Of a stretch of 64,000 nt of DNA, positions 24,238 through 36,444 are shown piece by piece (within the stretch, counting starts at the first letter, position 1; every line of letters begins with the position of its first letter). The position numbers and the translations under genes were made by a program. The stretch is from Echeneis naucrates. Lineage: Eukaryota > Chordata > Actinopteri > Carangiformes > Echeneidae. The stretch covers positions 6,219,614 to 6,283,613 of the forward strand of contig NC_042521.1 in the NCBI RefSeq assembly GCF_900963305.1, in the 5' to 3' direction. The notes beneath the pieces were generated by a model. That model made no database searches. It was not told the origin of the DNA and was given only the letters and a program-made list of their open reading frames with translations.

Positions 24238-24729
24238 CACCAAACCTCAGTTTTCGTGACCCACTGTAGTGATGCTTATTTCCTTAGAGAGGCCTAGTCT
24301 TTTCATCACATGCTGATGAAAGTAATAGATGAGTGGACGGAGGTAGGGGACAAATGAGGTTCCGAAGTCAAAAGGAAGACAGGAGCTGCATAGAGGGCTA
24401 CTTTGGGTACAAACACTCTTCCATTTATAGTTTTTATCCTCTACTGAGGCTGTAACCACGAAAGATTCCTTTTGACTCAGTTTCAGTGTTCTGTGGGTTG
24501 TTTTGGTCTCTCTGCTGCAAAAGAAAAAAAAGAAAAAACACACCTCTTCTGGCTGCAGAGGTGGATATCAGAGGGATGGGATGGAGGAGCAAGAAGTGAG
24601 TGAAAAGTGTCCATGCTCTAATGACAAACGACAGAAAATATCTGAAGCCCCAATGAAGTCAACTGTTCACCTGTCCCACATATAAAACACTTAATCTCCT
24701 CTGCCATTTAGTCTTTTGAGGCTTGTGGG

Positions 24730-27339
24730 TCACCGGCTGATGTCTCGGTTACCCTCCCAGTTCTTACTACCTGCTGCCTCACCAATCCCACCGCTCTCAA
24801 AAAAAGGGTGTTTAAGGGAGTCAGCCAGCACCAGCCTCTTAGAGGGTTCATACTCCAACATGCTTTCAATGAGGTCAAACAACTGGTGGTGTTCCTCCGC
24901 CTCCGACAGCAAATACCGCTGTTGGACAGAGAGGAAAACAAAGAATTAGGGGAAATCTTGACTGATCGTCGTGGTACAGAACAGTAACGCTTTTGTACTC
25001 AGTGTAATTCAGTGTTTTCATTTCAGCCATGATAATTATCATATTCTCCTTCCACTTGAACTCCACTTACCCGCAGGGGTTTACAGTTTTCTCTGACGTA
25101 TTTCCCCGCTGAAGAGCTCTCATCCCAGTCCAGACGGCCACGGTAGAAATACTTCTGCTTCCTGAGAGGTAACAGACGTCAGCATGAGCAATGTTCAGCC
25201 GTGTACATGATGCCAATATAAAGCTGGTTGACATTGGTGCAGTCTGTAGGTTCTCTCACCTTGTTTTACGAATCATCCTGGAGGGGACAGGTCCCAGGAT
25301 TCTCTCCATCATGGCCAAATGCTCCCTATTGTCATGTGTCTAAAAAAGGAGTTCAATAATGAGTGAGAATTATAATGAAAAGCATTATTCAACAGAAAAG
25401 ACAAAGATTCAGCATTCACATGTCACGCAACAGCTTCCTGTACCTGAAACAAAGTGAAGCCCAAGTAGTACTCAAACAGGATACAGCCAATGCTCCACAC
25501 ATCACAGGGATGGCTCCAGCCCAGCTCTGGGGGAGGGGGGACACATAATGAATACACACAAATACGAAGAAAATTTGTCCATCTTAGGGTTGTTGCTTCC
25601 TGTTCATCTCAAAACCAGATTTGCTGGTGAATATATAATATAAAATAATTTTAGATGCTATATTAAGAAGCTGTTTTAAATGAGCTCATGTTTAAGAGTC
25701 ACTCTGACCTAGTATGACCTCAGGAGCACGGTAATGCCGTGTGGACACAATGGTGCTGTGGTGTTCATGGTCAAAAGTGGCGCTGCCAAAGTCCACTACA
25801 CGTATTGCCGTGCTCTTAACTGTCCGTTCCTCTCGTTTCTGCAAAATAAAAGACAAGAGATTCTCTTAATTATTACAACAATGGATATAAACAGTGTTGT
25901 CACAGTATTGTACTGTATGACTCTTACCTTTTCTACATTGTAGGACATTGTGAAGTCTGAGTTGACGAACAAGATGTTCTCCGGTTTTAAGTCTGTATGT
26001 GTCAGTTTATTGTCATGGAGAACTATGGAGGGGAAAAAAACAAAACAAAACACTTGTGAATGCAGTCTTTCTTATCTGACAGTAAATTACAACTATTTTA
26101 AATAATTTAATAACAGCTGAGTTTGTTGATTGTTTAGCATTAATAGTCTGCTTGGAGCTGTAATGCCCTCGTGTGGTTACAGAATGTTCACCACAGCTGC
26201 TCTTAATTCATCCACTCCCTCAGGCAAGTAATAGAATGAGGTGGGTGTGAAGAATAAGGGGGTGTTTGTCTGTTCTAACTTAAACCTTCATGTTTTTGCA
26301 ATGAAGCATTTTGACTTAATGTCCTAAAATGCAGTTTTCAAACAGAGTGTATTCACTGAACACGCACTAAACATATGTTGACAATATGGGATTCAATATA
26401 TCCTTAATTTTATTAATCATCCAAGTTTCATATTTACTAAAAGTAAGAGAAATAATAAAAAAAAATAATAATAACAAAAACAAAAACTTACATTTCACAG
26501 CAAGGCAGATTTGGTAGGCCATGTGCCTGACCTGACCAATTGAATAGGGCAGGTAGTTGTTTTCCTTTAAAAAGTCAAATGTGCTGAGGGCGAGGAGCTC
26601 AAAGGAGATGCACATGTGACCGTGGTAGTCGAACCAGTCATACATCTGTACACACAGGCTGCAAGATAAACAGGATGCAAGACGTTTATTAGTGAATTAG
26701 TGGATCCTTACTGCAGTTGAATCCAACATTTTCAAAGAGGCCAATCTAGTAAAACATTTCTTGGTAACCCTAACCCTAACCCTAACCCTAACTCTTCTCA
26801 CAGTAAAAAAAAAAAAAAAAAAAAAGACATTTTGCTAGCTAAGTATTATTAGGGGAAATGGCACTTGTTCAAACACAAAACACAAAGCACTCAGTCAAAA
26901 CTCACAATTTGTTGTCAGGGTCCTTTTCATTGATCTTCTCGAGAACATTGATCTCCAGACGTGCGGCTTCCTTGTACTTCTCTACATTTTTTATAATTTT
27001 CAGAGCCACATGCGCTGCTCCTCTGTAGGCATAAGGGATAATAAAAGGCAAAAACACATTAACTACATGTTGAAAAGTCACTTTGAGGAAATGCAGAAAT
27101 GGCCTTGCTGATGTAAAAACATAACAGTTAATAGGCTGGCTTTACCATCATTATTTCTTATCAACACTTTAAACTACAAAGAGAAAGGAACGGTGGTAAA
27201 CTATAGCAAAAGTGGATGTTGATGATTACGATCACAATCAAACACACAAAAACACTCAAGCACAATTAACAAATATTCCCCACTGGGGATCTCGAAATGG
27301 GAGCCCTGATGTTGACAGCAGTTTTTTTTAGCTTTAATT

Positions 27340-27372
<33 letters not shown>

Positions 27373-30132
27373 GCGATGGTCAATGCACTGCATCACCCTC
27401 CCAAAGGTGCCTTCTCCCAAAGTGCTGACAATCTCATCTGTAACACAACACAGAGAGAAAAAGGAGGAGAAAGGGGAGCAGGGAAAGAAAGAACAGGAGC
27501 ATTAGAAATACAGACTTAGGCAGGAATACATAATGCAAAAGTGTAGACAGGCGTATCCATGCTAGCGCCCATCCTTTTTTCCAAATGGCTGCCTATTCAA
27601 TCTGGCAGACTTTAAACACTTTGAGGTAAACTATGATAATCAGATGCATTGCTCAATGATAAGGGGGCAAATGCAAAGCACTCCCTAAACTTGATGACCA
27701 ATTTTCAGCCATCAAAAATGAGGGTATATGCTTTCAAGATGTGGCTCTATTTATCCACAAAGAAAAGTGTAAGGGTGTGTGTGTGTGTGTGTGTATGTGT
27801 GTGTGTGTAGAAAAACTGGAAAAATAATTTACATTTCAAATAAACAATGCATGAGCCTGAAAATAACAATGTTAGTAGAATACTGTCTATATGTGTGCTG
27901 GTTGTACGGTTATGAGACTTAATTGGTGATGTGCATGTTACATGTCTACTAAAAAAAAAAAAATCCCTGAAATCCTCATAGTGGAAAATCACTATCTTAA
28001 GTTACAGTTAAACCTGTAACTGAGTTTTAATCTAAAACACAACAGAGACAAACAGCTGCAAATAGAAATCTATGTATAGGAAAGTCAAGTAACCTGTGAA
28101 ACATAGAAAATGCTCCACGATTTAAAATCCTAGAACGAAAAGGAGAAAGTATCTAAAGTCCCTCCTAAAATCTTCAACATTCTTGCAATCCACCCTGCTA
28201 TTTCAGCTAGAGCGAAGAGCATTCTAGCAAGGATTCATCATCAGGCACTCCCATGTCATGTAAATGCTCTATGCTTTAATATTCATATGGAGAAGGGTTA
28301 CGATAGAGTAGTGGCAGTGAGTACATCTCTCTTGCAGGACGTCCCCACTCCGACAGATCAGGTGCCCTTCCTCGTCGTCCCTCACACTCAGTGCCCGCGT
28401 CCGGCTGTCGCTCCGCTGTTTTCACACCCAAACCGCCATCAGCAGGTCACGACACGACCAAAGGGTAACGAGGGTTTTCAGGGACAGCCGCAGCCATGGC
28501 GTCAGGCGGCACAGGTAGACGAGGAGGGAAGAGGAGGGTGGTGTTGGTGGTAGTTGATGTTGTTGTGGTTGTAGGTGGGTTTGGTGGTCATGGGGCGATT
28601 CACGCATGACACCACGTGAAGGAAATATATAACGATAGGGATATAGTGCAAGGGAACAAGTCAAAGATCACATGTTGTCCTCTGCTCCTTCCCCCCCTCT
28701 ACCTTTAAACCACAGCTGCTTACAAAACAGGGAAGCAACTGGCAAATCCATTCATCATCGCAGAAACCAATTAAGACAGTAAAAATAACTAAATGAAAAC
28801 TTATCAGGTTGACTTTTTTCAGAATGAAAAAATAAAATGAGGACCATATGTAATCAAGCAGCAACATATAACCCCTAACACTTATGCTACATCTAACCAA
28901 CACTGCCCATATTTGTCAAGTTATACAACTTTAACACAGCTGTGGCTCAGTACAGCCCACACTAAAGCTGCATTTTATTAAATGTAACTAACATCTGACA
29001 AAAATTTCTTATATTTAAATCTGAATTGAACTTATTTGGTAGAACATTTTCACTTTTTTCAGACTATCTGCACATAAGTATCCAGGTGGCCAGGCAATTG
29101 TTACTACTTGTATTTAAGCCTCTTCAAAAAACAACCAACAACTTCTAAATCCATTTTTATGGCCACAGAATTAGCTTCGCTAGAGTTACAGTTAATAAAG
29201 CAATGGTAGGTGTGTACCTGATGGGCAGCAAGAATTAATGATTGATCATTAATAAAGTGACGAAAACGTGTTTGCATAAAAATGAAAATGCTCTGCCAAA
29301 AGCAAATGCCAATTTAAGCAAAACCAGTTTAAGGAAAAAAAACAGTAGTAATTAAAAAAAATTCCTCTGACAGAACAAAAACAAAATCATAAAGATTGTA
29401 CTACTTACCAATTCCAGGGGCTGCGAATAAGAAATGGTTAAAGAGAGACAGTGACAGAAAGAGCTGAATCAAAGTGACAGAGATGGACAGAAAGAGGTTG
29501 AGGAGAGTTAAGACATAATCTCGGATGTGGTTGTACTCACCGAGGAGGATGGGCTATAGGACCTGGTTCTACGCCGCCTTCGTTTGTGCTTACGCCTGCT
29601 GCCTTTCCGTCTATATGACTCATCCCGCTCGCGTTCCCTGTCGCGGCCACGTCGGTAGTCGTACATATTTGGGGAGAAGTCCCGTGGATAGTAACTTTCA
29701 GCTGCTCCATGTGGCTCCCTTTCTCTGTCACGGTCTCGATCACAGTATCTTCTGTCAAATGGCCGGTGCTCCGTTGAACGATTGTCATAACTACGACTGA
29801 AACAAAGGACATTTTTGCATTAAAATCTACCCATCAACCTACCAAACCTAAAAAGGATCTGAAAAATGTGGACCTAAAAAAATACGTTCTACAGGAAAAA
29901 CCAAGCATATCTCGGCATGCACCCTAACATACCTCCTTGAGCGTGCATAACTTCCCTCTTGTCTATGTCCTCGTCCCCTTCTGTCTCTGTCACTGCTAGA
30001 TGAGTATGTTGGTGATCTTCTGTGTCGGTGTCTTCGCCCTCTGTCTCGGTCTCGGTCTCTGTCACGGTAACGATCCTGGTAGCTGCTTCGACTGTCTCTG
30101 TCCGAAGACGAGTACCGTCTGGTGTGAGGCAT
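24730..30132 (-). CDS. clk2: Dual-specificity protein kinase CLK2
   Basis: Nuclear LAMMER kinase that phosphorylates SR splicing factors. Coding exons on -: 29933-30132, 29541-29796, 28325-28415, 27371-27437, 26906-27022, 26492-26658, 25928-26022, 25709-25838, 25444-25526, 25260-25339, 25071-25161, 24730-24918. All phases match and give 521 aa (human 499). Residues 1-155 are an Arg/Ser/Asp-rich tail with dense RD and RS dipeptides that would direct it to nuclear speckles. Kinase features: GEGTFGRV at 190-197, catalytic Lys213, HTDLKPEN with Asp310, DFG at 347-349, EHLAMMER at 408-415, and the C-terminal [18 protein letters not shown] at the N-terminus and the ending match CLK2 over CLK1/3/4. 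The 91-nt third coding exon is out of phase if skipped (see findings). Teleost copy a or b not assigned. Confidence 0.96.
26765..26792. repeat. Short interstitial telomeric repeat, (TAACCC)4
   Basis: Four perfect vertebrate telomere units plus TAAC inside a clk2 intron. The sense strand of clk2 reads TTAGGG. A poly-A run follows at about 26805-26825. Short telomere-type insertions of this kind are usually ascribed to repair of double-strand breaks. Confidence 0.9.
27341..27370. repeat. (AC)15 microsatellite forming a clk2 5' splice site
   Basis: Thirty bases of AC on + directly abut the clk2 exon that ends at 27371. On the transcript the intron starts GTGTGTGT..., so the donor GT is the first unit of the repeat. 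Confidence 0.92.
27774..27808. repeat. GT microsatellite in clk2 intron
   Basis: GT dinucleotide tract with one interruption (GTAT), in the intron between the third and fourth coding exons of clk2. No functional claim. Confidence 0.9.
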
Positions 30133-31163
30133 CTGGGTAAAGACGATTGGAATTTAAAATGATGTGTCCTTTTAAGGCACTTCTTGTTGAAATATTAACT
30201 ACACAGAAAGATTGAAGTGAGCTTCAGGACAGCCACGCCACACATTTTCCTGAAGTGGCAAATATTCAAATCAGTAGGTTTTAGAAGTTAGGGTGGAGGA
30301 GCAGATTGAGGAGAGAAAAATAAACATTTAAAGCTAAAGACTGCTACTGCTGTCACTATTCAACTTTGAAAATATACATGACAGATGGGTATGGGTGAGG
30401 ACAACAACTTCGTAAAAGCACCGTGTTTTGCAAGAAGTGTGTCTGTGTAGGAGGCCTTAACCTATATTTGAATACAGGAAACCACAGGATCAACTTTAAC
30501 GTGCAGGGTCAGTCTAAATGTGCCTAAATATAGTTGCAACTACACAGACAACTGTTGAGGCGGTCTGGTAAGATGTGAGTAACCGAACAGTGATCCAATG
30601 TGGGGAAGCATTTGTTACCATCCCTGAACCGTGATCGTGTTGAACTAGTCACAACACACCACTAACGTGTAGGGGTGCCACTGTAAATAAACAAAAAGAC
30701 CCCGTAACGTAACAGCAACTCCAAGACATTAGCAGCAAAGCTTTGACTAAACTAGATTCAAAACCCAACAAAACACGGGCTGGTGTTAAACATCTACAAA
30801 CGTCGCAAACGCTTTTTTTTTTTTTTTTGCATACCTTCAAAAAAAAAAAAAACCGATGCGTTGGTAGCGTTGCTAATTTCACCAAACACTTAAAGCTAGA
30901 GTACAACAACTAAGCATTTCCCCCGTTTTCCAGCGCCGACATACAAACAGCGACGATGAATTTAAACTGAAAACAGCACACGAACTGGCCAACGAGCGCC
31001 GAACTGGCAGTTAGCATGCCGCTCTAGCTGCAATAGCTAATGTAAATAATTTGACCGCCATCTTAGCTTAGCTCCGTGTTAGGCGACCAGCTAGCTGGCT
31101 AGCTAGCTAGCTGAGCTGAGCGCTAACCGTTTGGTTGGAAAGTGGCCCGTAAAGGTCGATTAC

Positions 31164-31450
31164 CGTTTTAGCAGCGAGGCCTGTACGTTTGTCCCACAAG
31201 AAATCCGTGGTGGCGATCCAGTTTTATCTTTATCTTCTTGCTAGCCCGGTGTTTCAGAGCTTCCTTGTTAGCGGAGGAGGAGGGGGGGGGGCAGCTAGTT
31301 ATTTTCTCTATCAGCTCGTTCAGACCGGCGGAGCTAACGCCTCTCTGCGCCCCGAGTCCGACTGCGCTCCTCCACAAACACGCTGACAAGTTGCTCCACT
31401 CGCTCCTATAAATACATTTTAATGTCACACTGGCGTTTTATTATTATTAT
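31164..31450 (-). promoter_or_regulatory. clk2 non-coding exon 1 and promoter
   Basis: A donor AAAACG|GTAATC on - ends a probable untranslated exon at 31164. The acceptor CCCAG sits immediately before the start codon at 30132. CpG-rich sequence and GCTAGCTAGCTAGC-type palindromes surround 31080-31400. The start site is probably near 31250-31400. Confidence 0.5.
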
Positions 31451-31552
31451 TATTATTCCCGGATGAGTTATTGTTAAAATGGCCCAAAAAAAATGGGTGG
31501 AGAAAATATTAGTTCCGGTTTCACAAAGTAAAGTTAAGTGACTTCATCTGAT

Positions 31553-31587
<35 letters not shown>

Positions 31588-32115
31588 TTTCTTTCATTTA
31601 TTTGTTCAGTGGTTAGTTAACCAATCAGGCAGGAAAATTATTCTATTAACTATTTCCAAAATTACCTGAAATATATATTTATATATTTTCAAGAAATTAA
31701 TCTCTACAAAATCTGAACACAAATCAGTGTTCAGTTTACTAATTTTCCTTGTCAGCAAAAATAGAAAATCTGGGGCCAAATCTCAGCATGGGCGTTGACG
31801 TCTCACTACTTTTTAAATCATTTAATAATTTAGAGAAAATAATCTGATTCACAAGGGAAATAATAGTCTTTTCAGAATAGCTGGGATGGATTGCCTAATG
31901 AAAAAAAAAAAAAATAAGCATTTCATTACACAACTACATCAACAAAGGAGATGAATATTAACTAAAGCATATGATGTACAATTATGTCTAACTTAACATC
32001 CAATCTTTTGGTCTAAACTTGACCTGGTGACAGTAGGCTTCCACAGTTTGTGCTTTTTATGTTTACGTACATTTAAATATAATAATTACCAAGTGCAAAT
32101 GCTTTTGTAGAAAAT
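31450..32115. other. Gap between clk2 and the SETDB1-like gene
   Basis: AT-rich. It contains a (TA)14 microsatellite at 31556-31583 and an ATT/TTA run near 31438-31456. I looked here for MBD, pre-SET, SET or post-SET coding sequence belonging to the SETDB1-like gene and saw none on the - strand. Confidence 0.5.
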
Positions 32116-32122
32116 TAAACAA

Positions 32123-32128
32123 TTTATT
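32123..32128 (-). terminator. Polyadenylation signal of the SETDB1-like gene
   Basis: TTTATT on + (AATAAA on -), 230 nt beyond the stop codon at 32358. Its closeness supports the view that the transcript really ends after the Tudor exons. Confidence 0.55.
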
Positions 32129-32357
32129 TTCATTTAAGAACACAAAAACCATGATACAATCTCAGTTGTCAACACATTCTGGCCAGATTGAACCACTGTG
32201 CTTTTTTGTGTTTTTGTGACGTGGGAACCACAAACAGATTCTCAAATATCACATATGGCAGAGAAACACATAGGGGGCGGATAAGACATTGCAGGGATAT
32301 ACTGAAAAGAGTATTTTGTTTAAGAGAGAAATTGACTTTACAGTTGGCTGAAGCAGG

Positions 32358-35300
32358 TTAAATCTTCCTGCAGTTGGCCTTGTGCGACTCCAAATGCGTC
32401 TTCATAACAATCATGTGCTCCAAGCGTAAGGAGCCTCGGTATATCCACTCCTCATGTTGACTGTCCTGCTCATGACAACACATTAACAGTATAAGCTAAA
32501 TATAACTTCATAAAGATAAACATCAAGAATCCAGTTGAATTTTAAAGATTGCCGTCTAAAGGTATTCACCTGAAAAACAACCTGGATCAAGCTGCAGTCA
32601 ACCACCTTAACCTCACATTCCTGCTGGACTCCGTGAAGTTCTGCATTCAGTAGCTCACCGACCTTGTATTGCATCTGACGGACGTAAGGCCAGTTCTTCA
32701 AATACTCCTTCATGAAATTCTTGTGATTGTTGTCTAAAATGTCTTCCAAAGGATGCATCACTGTCACAGAGAAAAGAAGAAAACGTCTGTCACTTTCCTT
32801 ATTGGCAGTCACGTAGTATGTGCTGCTGACTCCTGGAAATACAGGAATTAGTATAAACTCCTCCTGAATGCTTAATCAGGGTGGAGACTATATGTAAGAT
32901 ACAGATACCCTAACCCTGGAGACTTTTCAGCAGGCACAAGTAAAAGGTAAAACGGTGGCCACATTTATACATCTTATCTGTAATCTTGCCTGGCTGTAGA
33001 CCTCTAGCTCACAGTCTAAACTTTAGTTACTCAAATACTCACACAGTATTTTATAGCCTTTTTTTTTTACATTTTTAATTTCTTTAAGGTTGAAACACTT
33101 TTAATATACCACTGCAAGTCAAGAAGCATCATCCAAAAATAAGAAATAAGAGTTGAATCTACTGTGTTACCCATCAATTTCCACGCATTTAACAACGTCA
33201 ACCTTGCTGACATCAATCCTCAAAAACGGTTCTGGTATCGAAAAAGAGCTGAACTTACATGGTTTGTACACCATATGAAAACATTTTAAGTCTACATAGG
33301 CTGGTGTGTGATCATCAGTAAAGACCAGGAACCTGCAAAATGGAAAGAAAAAGAGAAAACTCAAACCATAATTAAGCTACTGCAAGTATATTTGTATTGC
33401 ACTTTATCATGGGTATATGATAAAAGTGCAAGATTAAAAGATTAGATGTGCTTTGTTGAGAAGCAAGGGTCACCTGAAAGTGATTTATTACCTCATTTTG
33501 TTTTTCCTGCTGGGGAGCTCTGCCAGGATACCGGGACAGAAGTGGAACTCATCAGGTTTACACTTGACTACCACACGAGCACCAACAAACAAGTGCTCCA
33601 ACTGTGGCATACAGTCAATGGCGATGTGGTGACTGGACACAAGGCTCTTCCCCCTCTCTTCAAAATGAACCTTGTACTTCACTCTGCCATCATCTAAAAA
33701 AAACAAAACAACAAACAAACCACTCGTTAATTTACAGAGCCTATTAAAAGCCCTCTCTACATGTGATCATTTCTCTGTATTTAGAATTCATGGTGAAAAA
33801 ATCTGGATTTAGTGTATCTCCGTCCAACTCATACTAGATTTCTGGTGAATGAAAAAAGCGCAACAAGCTTCGGACTGGGTGTGTAAACTTTATGTTACAC
33901 TGCTCTGGCAAAGTTTATGCATATGATTCGGTTTTACTCACGTTTGTATCAGAAAATGTGTGAAGAGTTTGTGTTATGATATTAACCAAATTAAATCAAT
34001 TCCACAGATGAAGATTTGTTACATTAAAACTCCTGATTAGACTTTTGCTAAACGTCAGAAACAACCACTTAACAGACAAACAGCAGAAAGCAAATGTGTT
34101 TCATTGTGTTCCATGTTGTGCTGCTGTACGGATTTTTTAAAAATGTCTTACCCCTTGTTAATATGTCCACAACTTTCCCACGCTGCCAGCTCATGGCCGT
34201 CCTCCTGGCGAGGACCTTCATGTTAACACTAAGTTCTCCTTGTGGCAAGCCAGGGGGGGTCTCGGTGGATGCTGATACTACGCATGGGGGGGTAACTCCT
34301 GTCAGTGCAAAAGGTACACAACATGTCCTCTCTGAGCATATAGGCATAGACCCTTAAAATTAAAATGTAAAGAAAAGTTGAAAGAATAAAACAAGCCAGA
34401 AATTTACTGAAGTTAGCACGAAAAAAGCACTCCTAATCTCAGCAGGTAGCCAACGAGCCAGCAGTTTTAATTTATTGTCTTCATTTTAACATCAATTAGC
34501 TAATATTATCAGTAGCAATGGGGTTTTCTATGACGGAGGCAGAATGAAAGCAAAAAGAAATGTTTCATAAGATCACAATTATATTAAATGATTTAGTGTC
34601 ATGTTTTTGTATGGTGCTCCTGTTATGGACATTACCGTTGCTATTAGCTGCCGACGTTGATGCTTTCATGGCCTCTGTGCTGGCTTTGGCTGTTGTGTGA
34701 CGCCTAGGAGGTGTTTTATTTGGCATTTTTCTCCTCTTACTTGGCACATCAGAGTCACTTGAGGTTTCATCTGGGATCCACTGTACATCAGACCCGAAGC
34801 TGCTAGAGAGTTCATCATCAGTGAGAGACTCTGGGGATGTTGGTGGACATAGAGCGTTGAACGTAGATGCGGGCAGTCTGGTCAAGACCACCACTGGTGT
34901 CCTAAAAAGCCTCACGGGAGTGTGAGAGCTTTTTTTCTCTCGCTTTCTCTTCGGATTTTCCCTGTCCAGCAGGTTTTTTTGTAACAGAGGAGAGCAACGT
35001 TGACTATCAGGAGAGTGGCCGACTGGAGTCTGACATGGGGATGGACTTTTTTGTCCTTCACAAAGAAAAGCAAAAATAAAAAAACTGAAATAAAATGACT
35101 GAGCAATCACCAACGGACACAAGCATAGAGTACGTTCACAAATGATGTGCATTACCACAGTCACTGATATCATGGTCATCGTCAGAATCTGCATCTCTAT
35201 ACTGTAATCCGAGCATCGAGTATTGTTTCTTCACCATCAGCTCAAATGATGCCACAGACCTGCAACAGCAAGTCGCACAAACTAACTAATGTGTCCAACT

Positions 35301-35535
35301 TCTCTTACTTCTCTTAAACGTGAGCCAATTCATCATTATTATTTTCCAAAAGATACAACACTCACTCGCAGAGCTTCAGGAGTTGGGCTGCCTGTCTCTC
35401 CTTCCTTTCCAGCAGCGACTGCAGCAGGTCGCATTTCTTCAGCACATCTGCAGAGACCAGCTCGTTCTCATTAACCTTCTCCCTGATCCACTTTTGGAGC
35501 TCCTCTTTGCTCATCTCTATTTCATCCCCATCCAT
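32358..35535 (-). CDS. SETDB1-like protein: coil plus triple Tudor, without MBD/SET
   Basis: SETDB1 trimethylates H3K9; its triple Tudor domain reads histone H3 tails. Exons on -: 35366-35535, 35156-35259, 34636-35055, 34152-34352, 33492-33693, 33259-33332, 32570-32760, 32358-32465. Phases match throughout and give 489 aa. Residues 1-80 are a helical N-terminus ending in KKQYSMLGLQYRDADSD, close to the human YSKLGLQYRDSSSE. Residues 92-231 are a Ser/Lys-rich disordered linker. Tudor modules follow: NMKVLARRTAMSWQRG (about 275), KYKVHFEERGKSLVSSHHIA with RFLVFTDDHTPAYV (about 303-382), and EYLKNWPYVRQMQYKVGE to EEWIYRGSLRLEHM (about 404-470). After VMKTHLESHKANCRKI comes TAA. The family normally goes on to about 1,290 aa with MBD and split SET. 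Those are absent here, so it cannot be a methyltransferase. Probably a reader or decoy paralogue. Confidence 0.85.
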
Positions 35536-36288
35536 GATCACTGCAACACATAAGGCTATAGAGAGGGACACACATCTGTAAATTCAGTACACAAAGTGGT
35601 TGGACCAGCTCTCGGTCGATGTCACATGCCATTATGCATCTGTTCTGGCCTTGAGAGGAGCCTAAAGGTCGTGTCACCACAAAAGACGCGGACTCTGTCC
35701 ACACATGTCCCACTTTGACGTGTGTTTACTGAGACCTGTCCTGGGACGGTGGGGACAACAACACCAGTGATGTGAACATCAGCAGAGGATCAGAAAGTTT
35801 GGTGTCTGTAGATAAGATTACTCCAGTGTATCGAAGTTCAAACAAATGAGACAGCTTGAAAAGCCTTCAGGTGTGCATGCAACTCTTACTTTTTTCAGTG
35901 AAGTTTAAAAAAAAAAAAGAAAAAGTAAAACTATAAGCTGTGGCGAGAGAAAGGCCTTGGCATGCTGTCATGCTTAGGAGGGGAAATATCTGCTCCAAAT
36001 ACATAAACAGCCAACCAAGTGTCACACAACTCTGCTGCCTGTGAACTCATCCAAACACGAGTAACATCTGTTGTTATTGTGAAGCTGCAGTGTGTCTGAG
36101 GATTGAATAAACACAAGCAGACACCCTGATGGTCGGTTTGTGTTGGATATGGAGGGGGGGGGGTTGTTTTAAGGACCTGGACCGTCCATCACCAGCCGGA
36201 GACGGACAGCTGCTCCCATCTGCTGTTTAAGAGGGATATTCAACACACTCCTCTTTCCTACCGACCCGGGACTCATCTCTGCTGTGCG

Positions 36289-36440
36289 TTTGTTAAACAG
36301 TTTGTTAAACAGTTTGTTAAACAGTTTGTCAGACAGTCCAGAGTGCAGCTCCGGTCTTACCTCAGAGCGGACAGCCGGGTGAGCAGCGTCTTCTTCGGCT
36401 GCTGCTGCCGCTCTGAGCCGCTGCTGCCCCCTGTGGCCGG
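36289..36440 (-). promoter_or_regulatory. SETDB1-like gene first exon, promoter edge and 12-bp tandem repeat
   Basis: On -, a donor CTCTGAG|GTAAGAC ends an untranslated exon at 36361; the acceptor before the coding exon is at about 35541. In the intron just after it lie four tandem copies of TTTGTTAAACAG (36289-36336, last copy diverged). The start site is probably near 36400-36440 in GC-rich sequence. Confidence 0.45.
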
Positions 36441-36444
36441 ACCA

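Noticed and set aside
29409-29440. Possible extra clk2 exon near 29.41 kb (an AC/AG context around TTACCAATTCC)
   Set aside because: No open frame that fits the phase; the exon at 28325-28415 supplies the expected [16 protein letters not shown] sequence and joins in phase on both sides.
36289-36336. Regularly spaced repeats that might suggest an array
   Set aside because: Only four 12-bp units without spacers: a simple tandem repeat. No CRISPR array is present or expected in this eukaryotic window.
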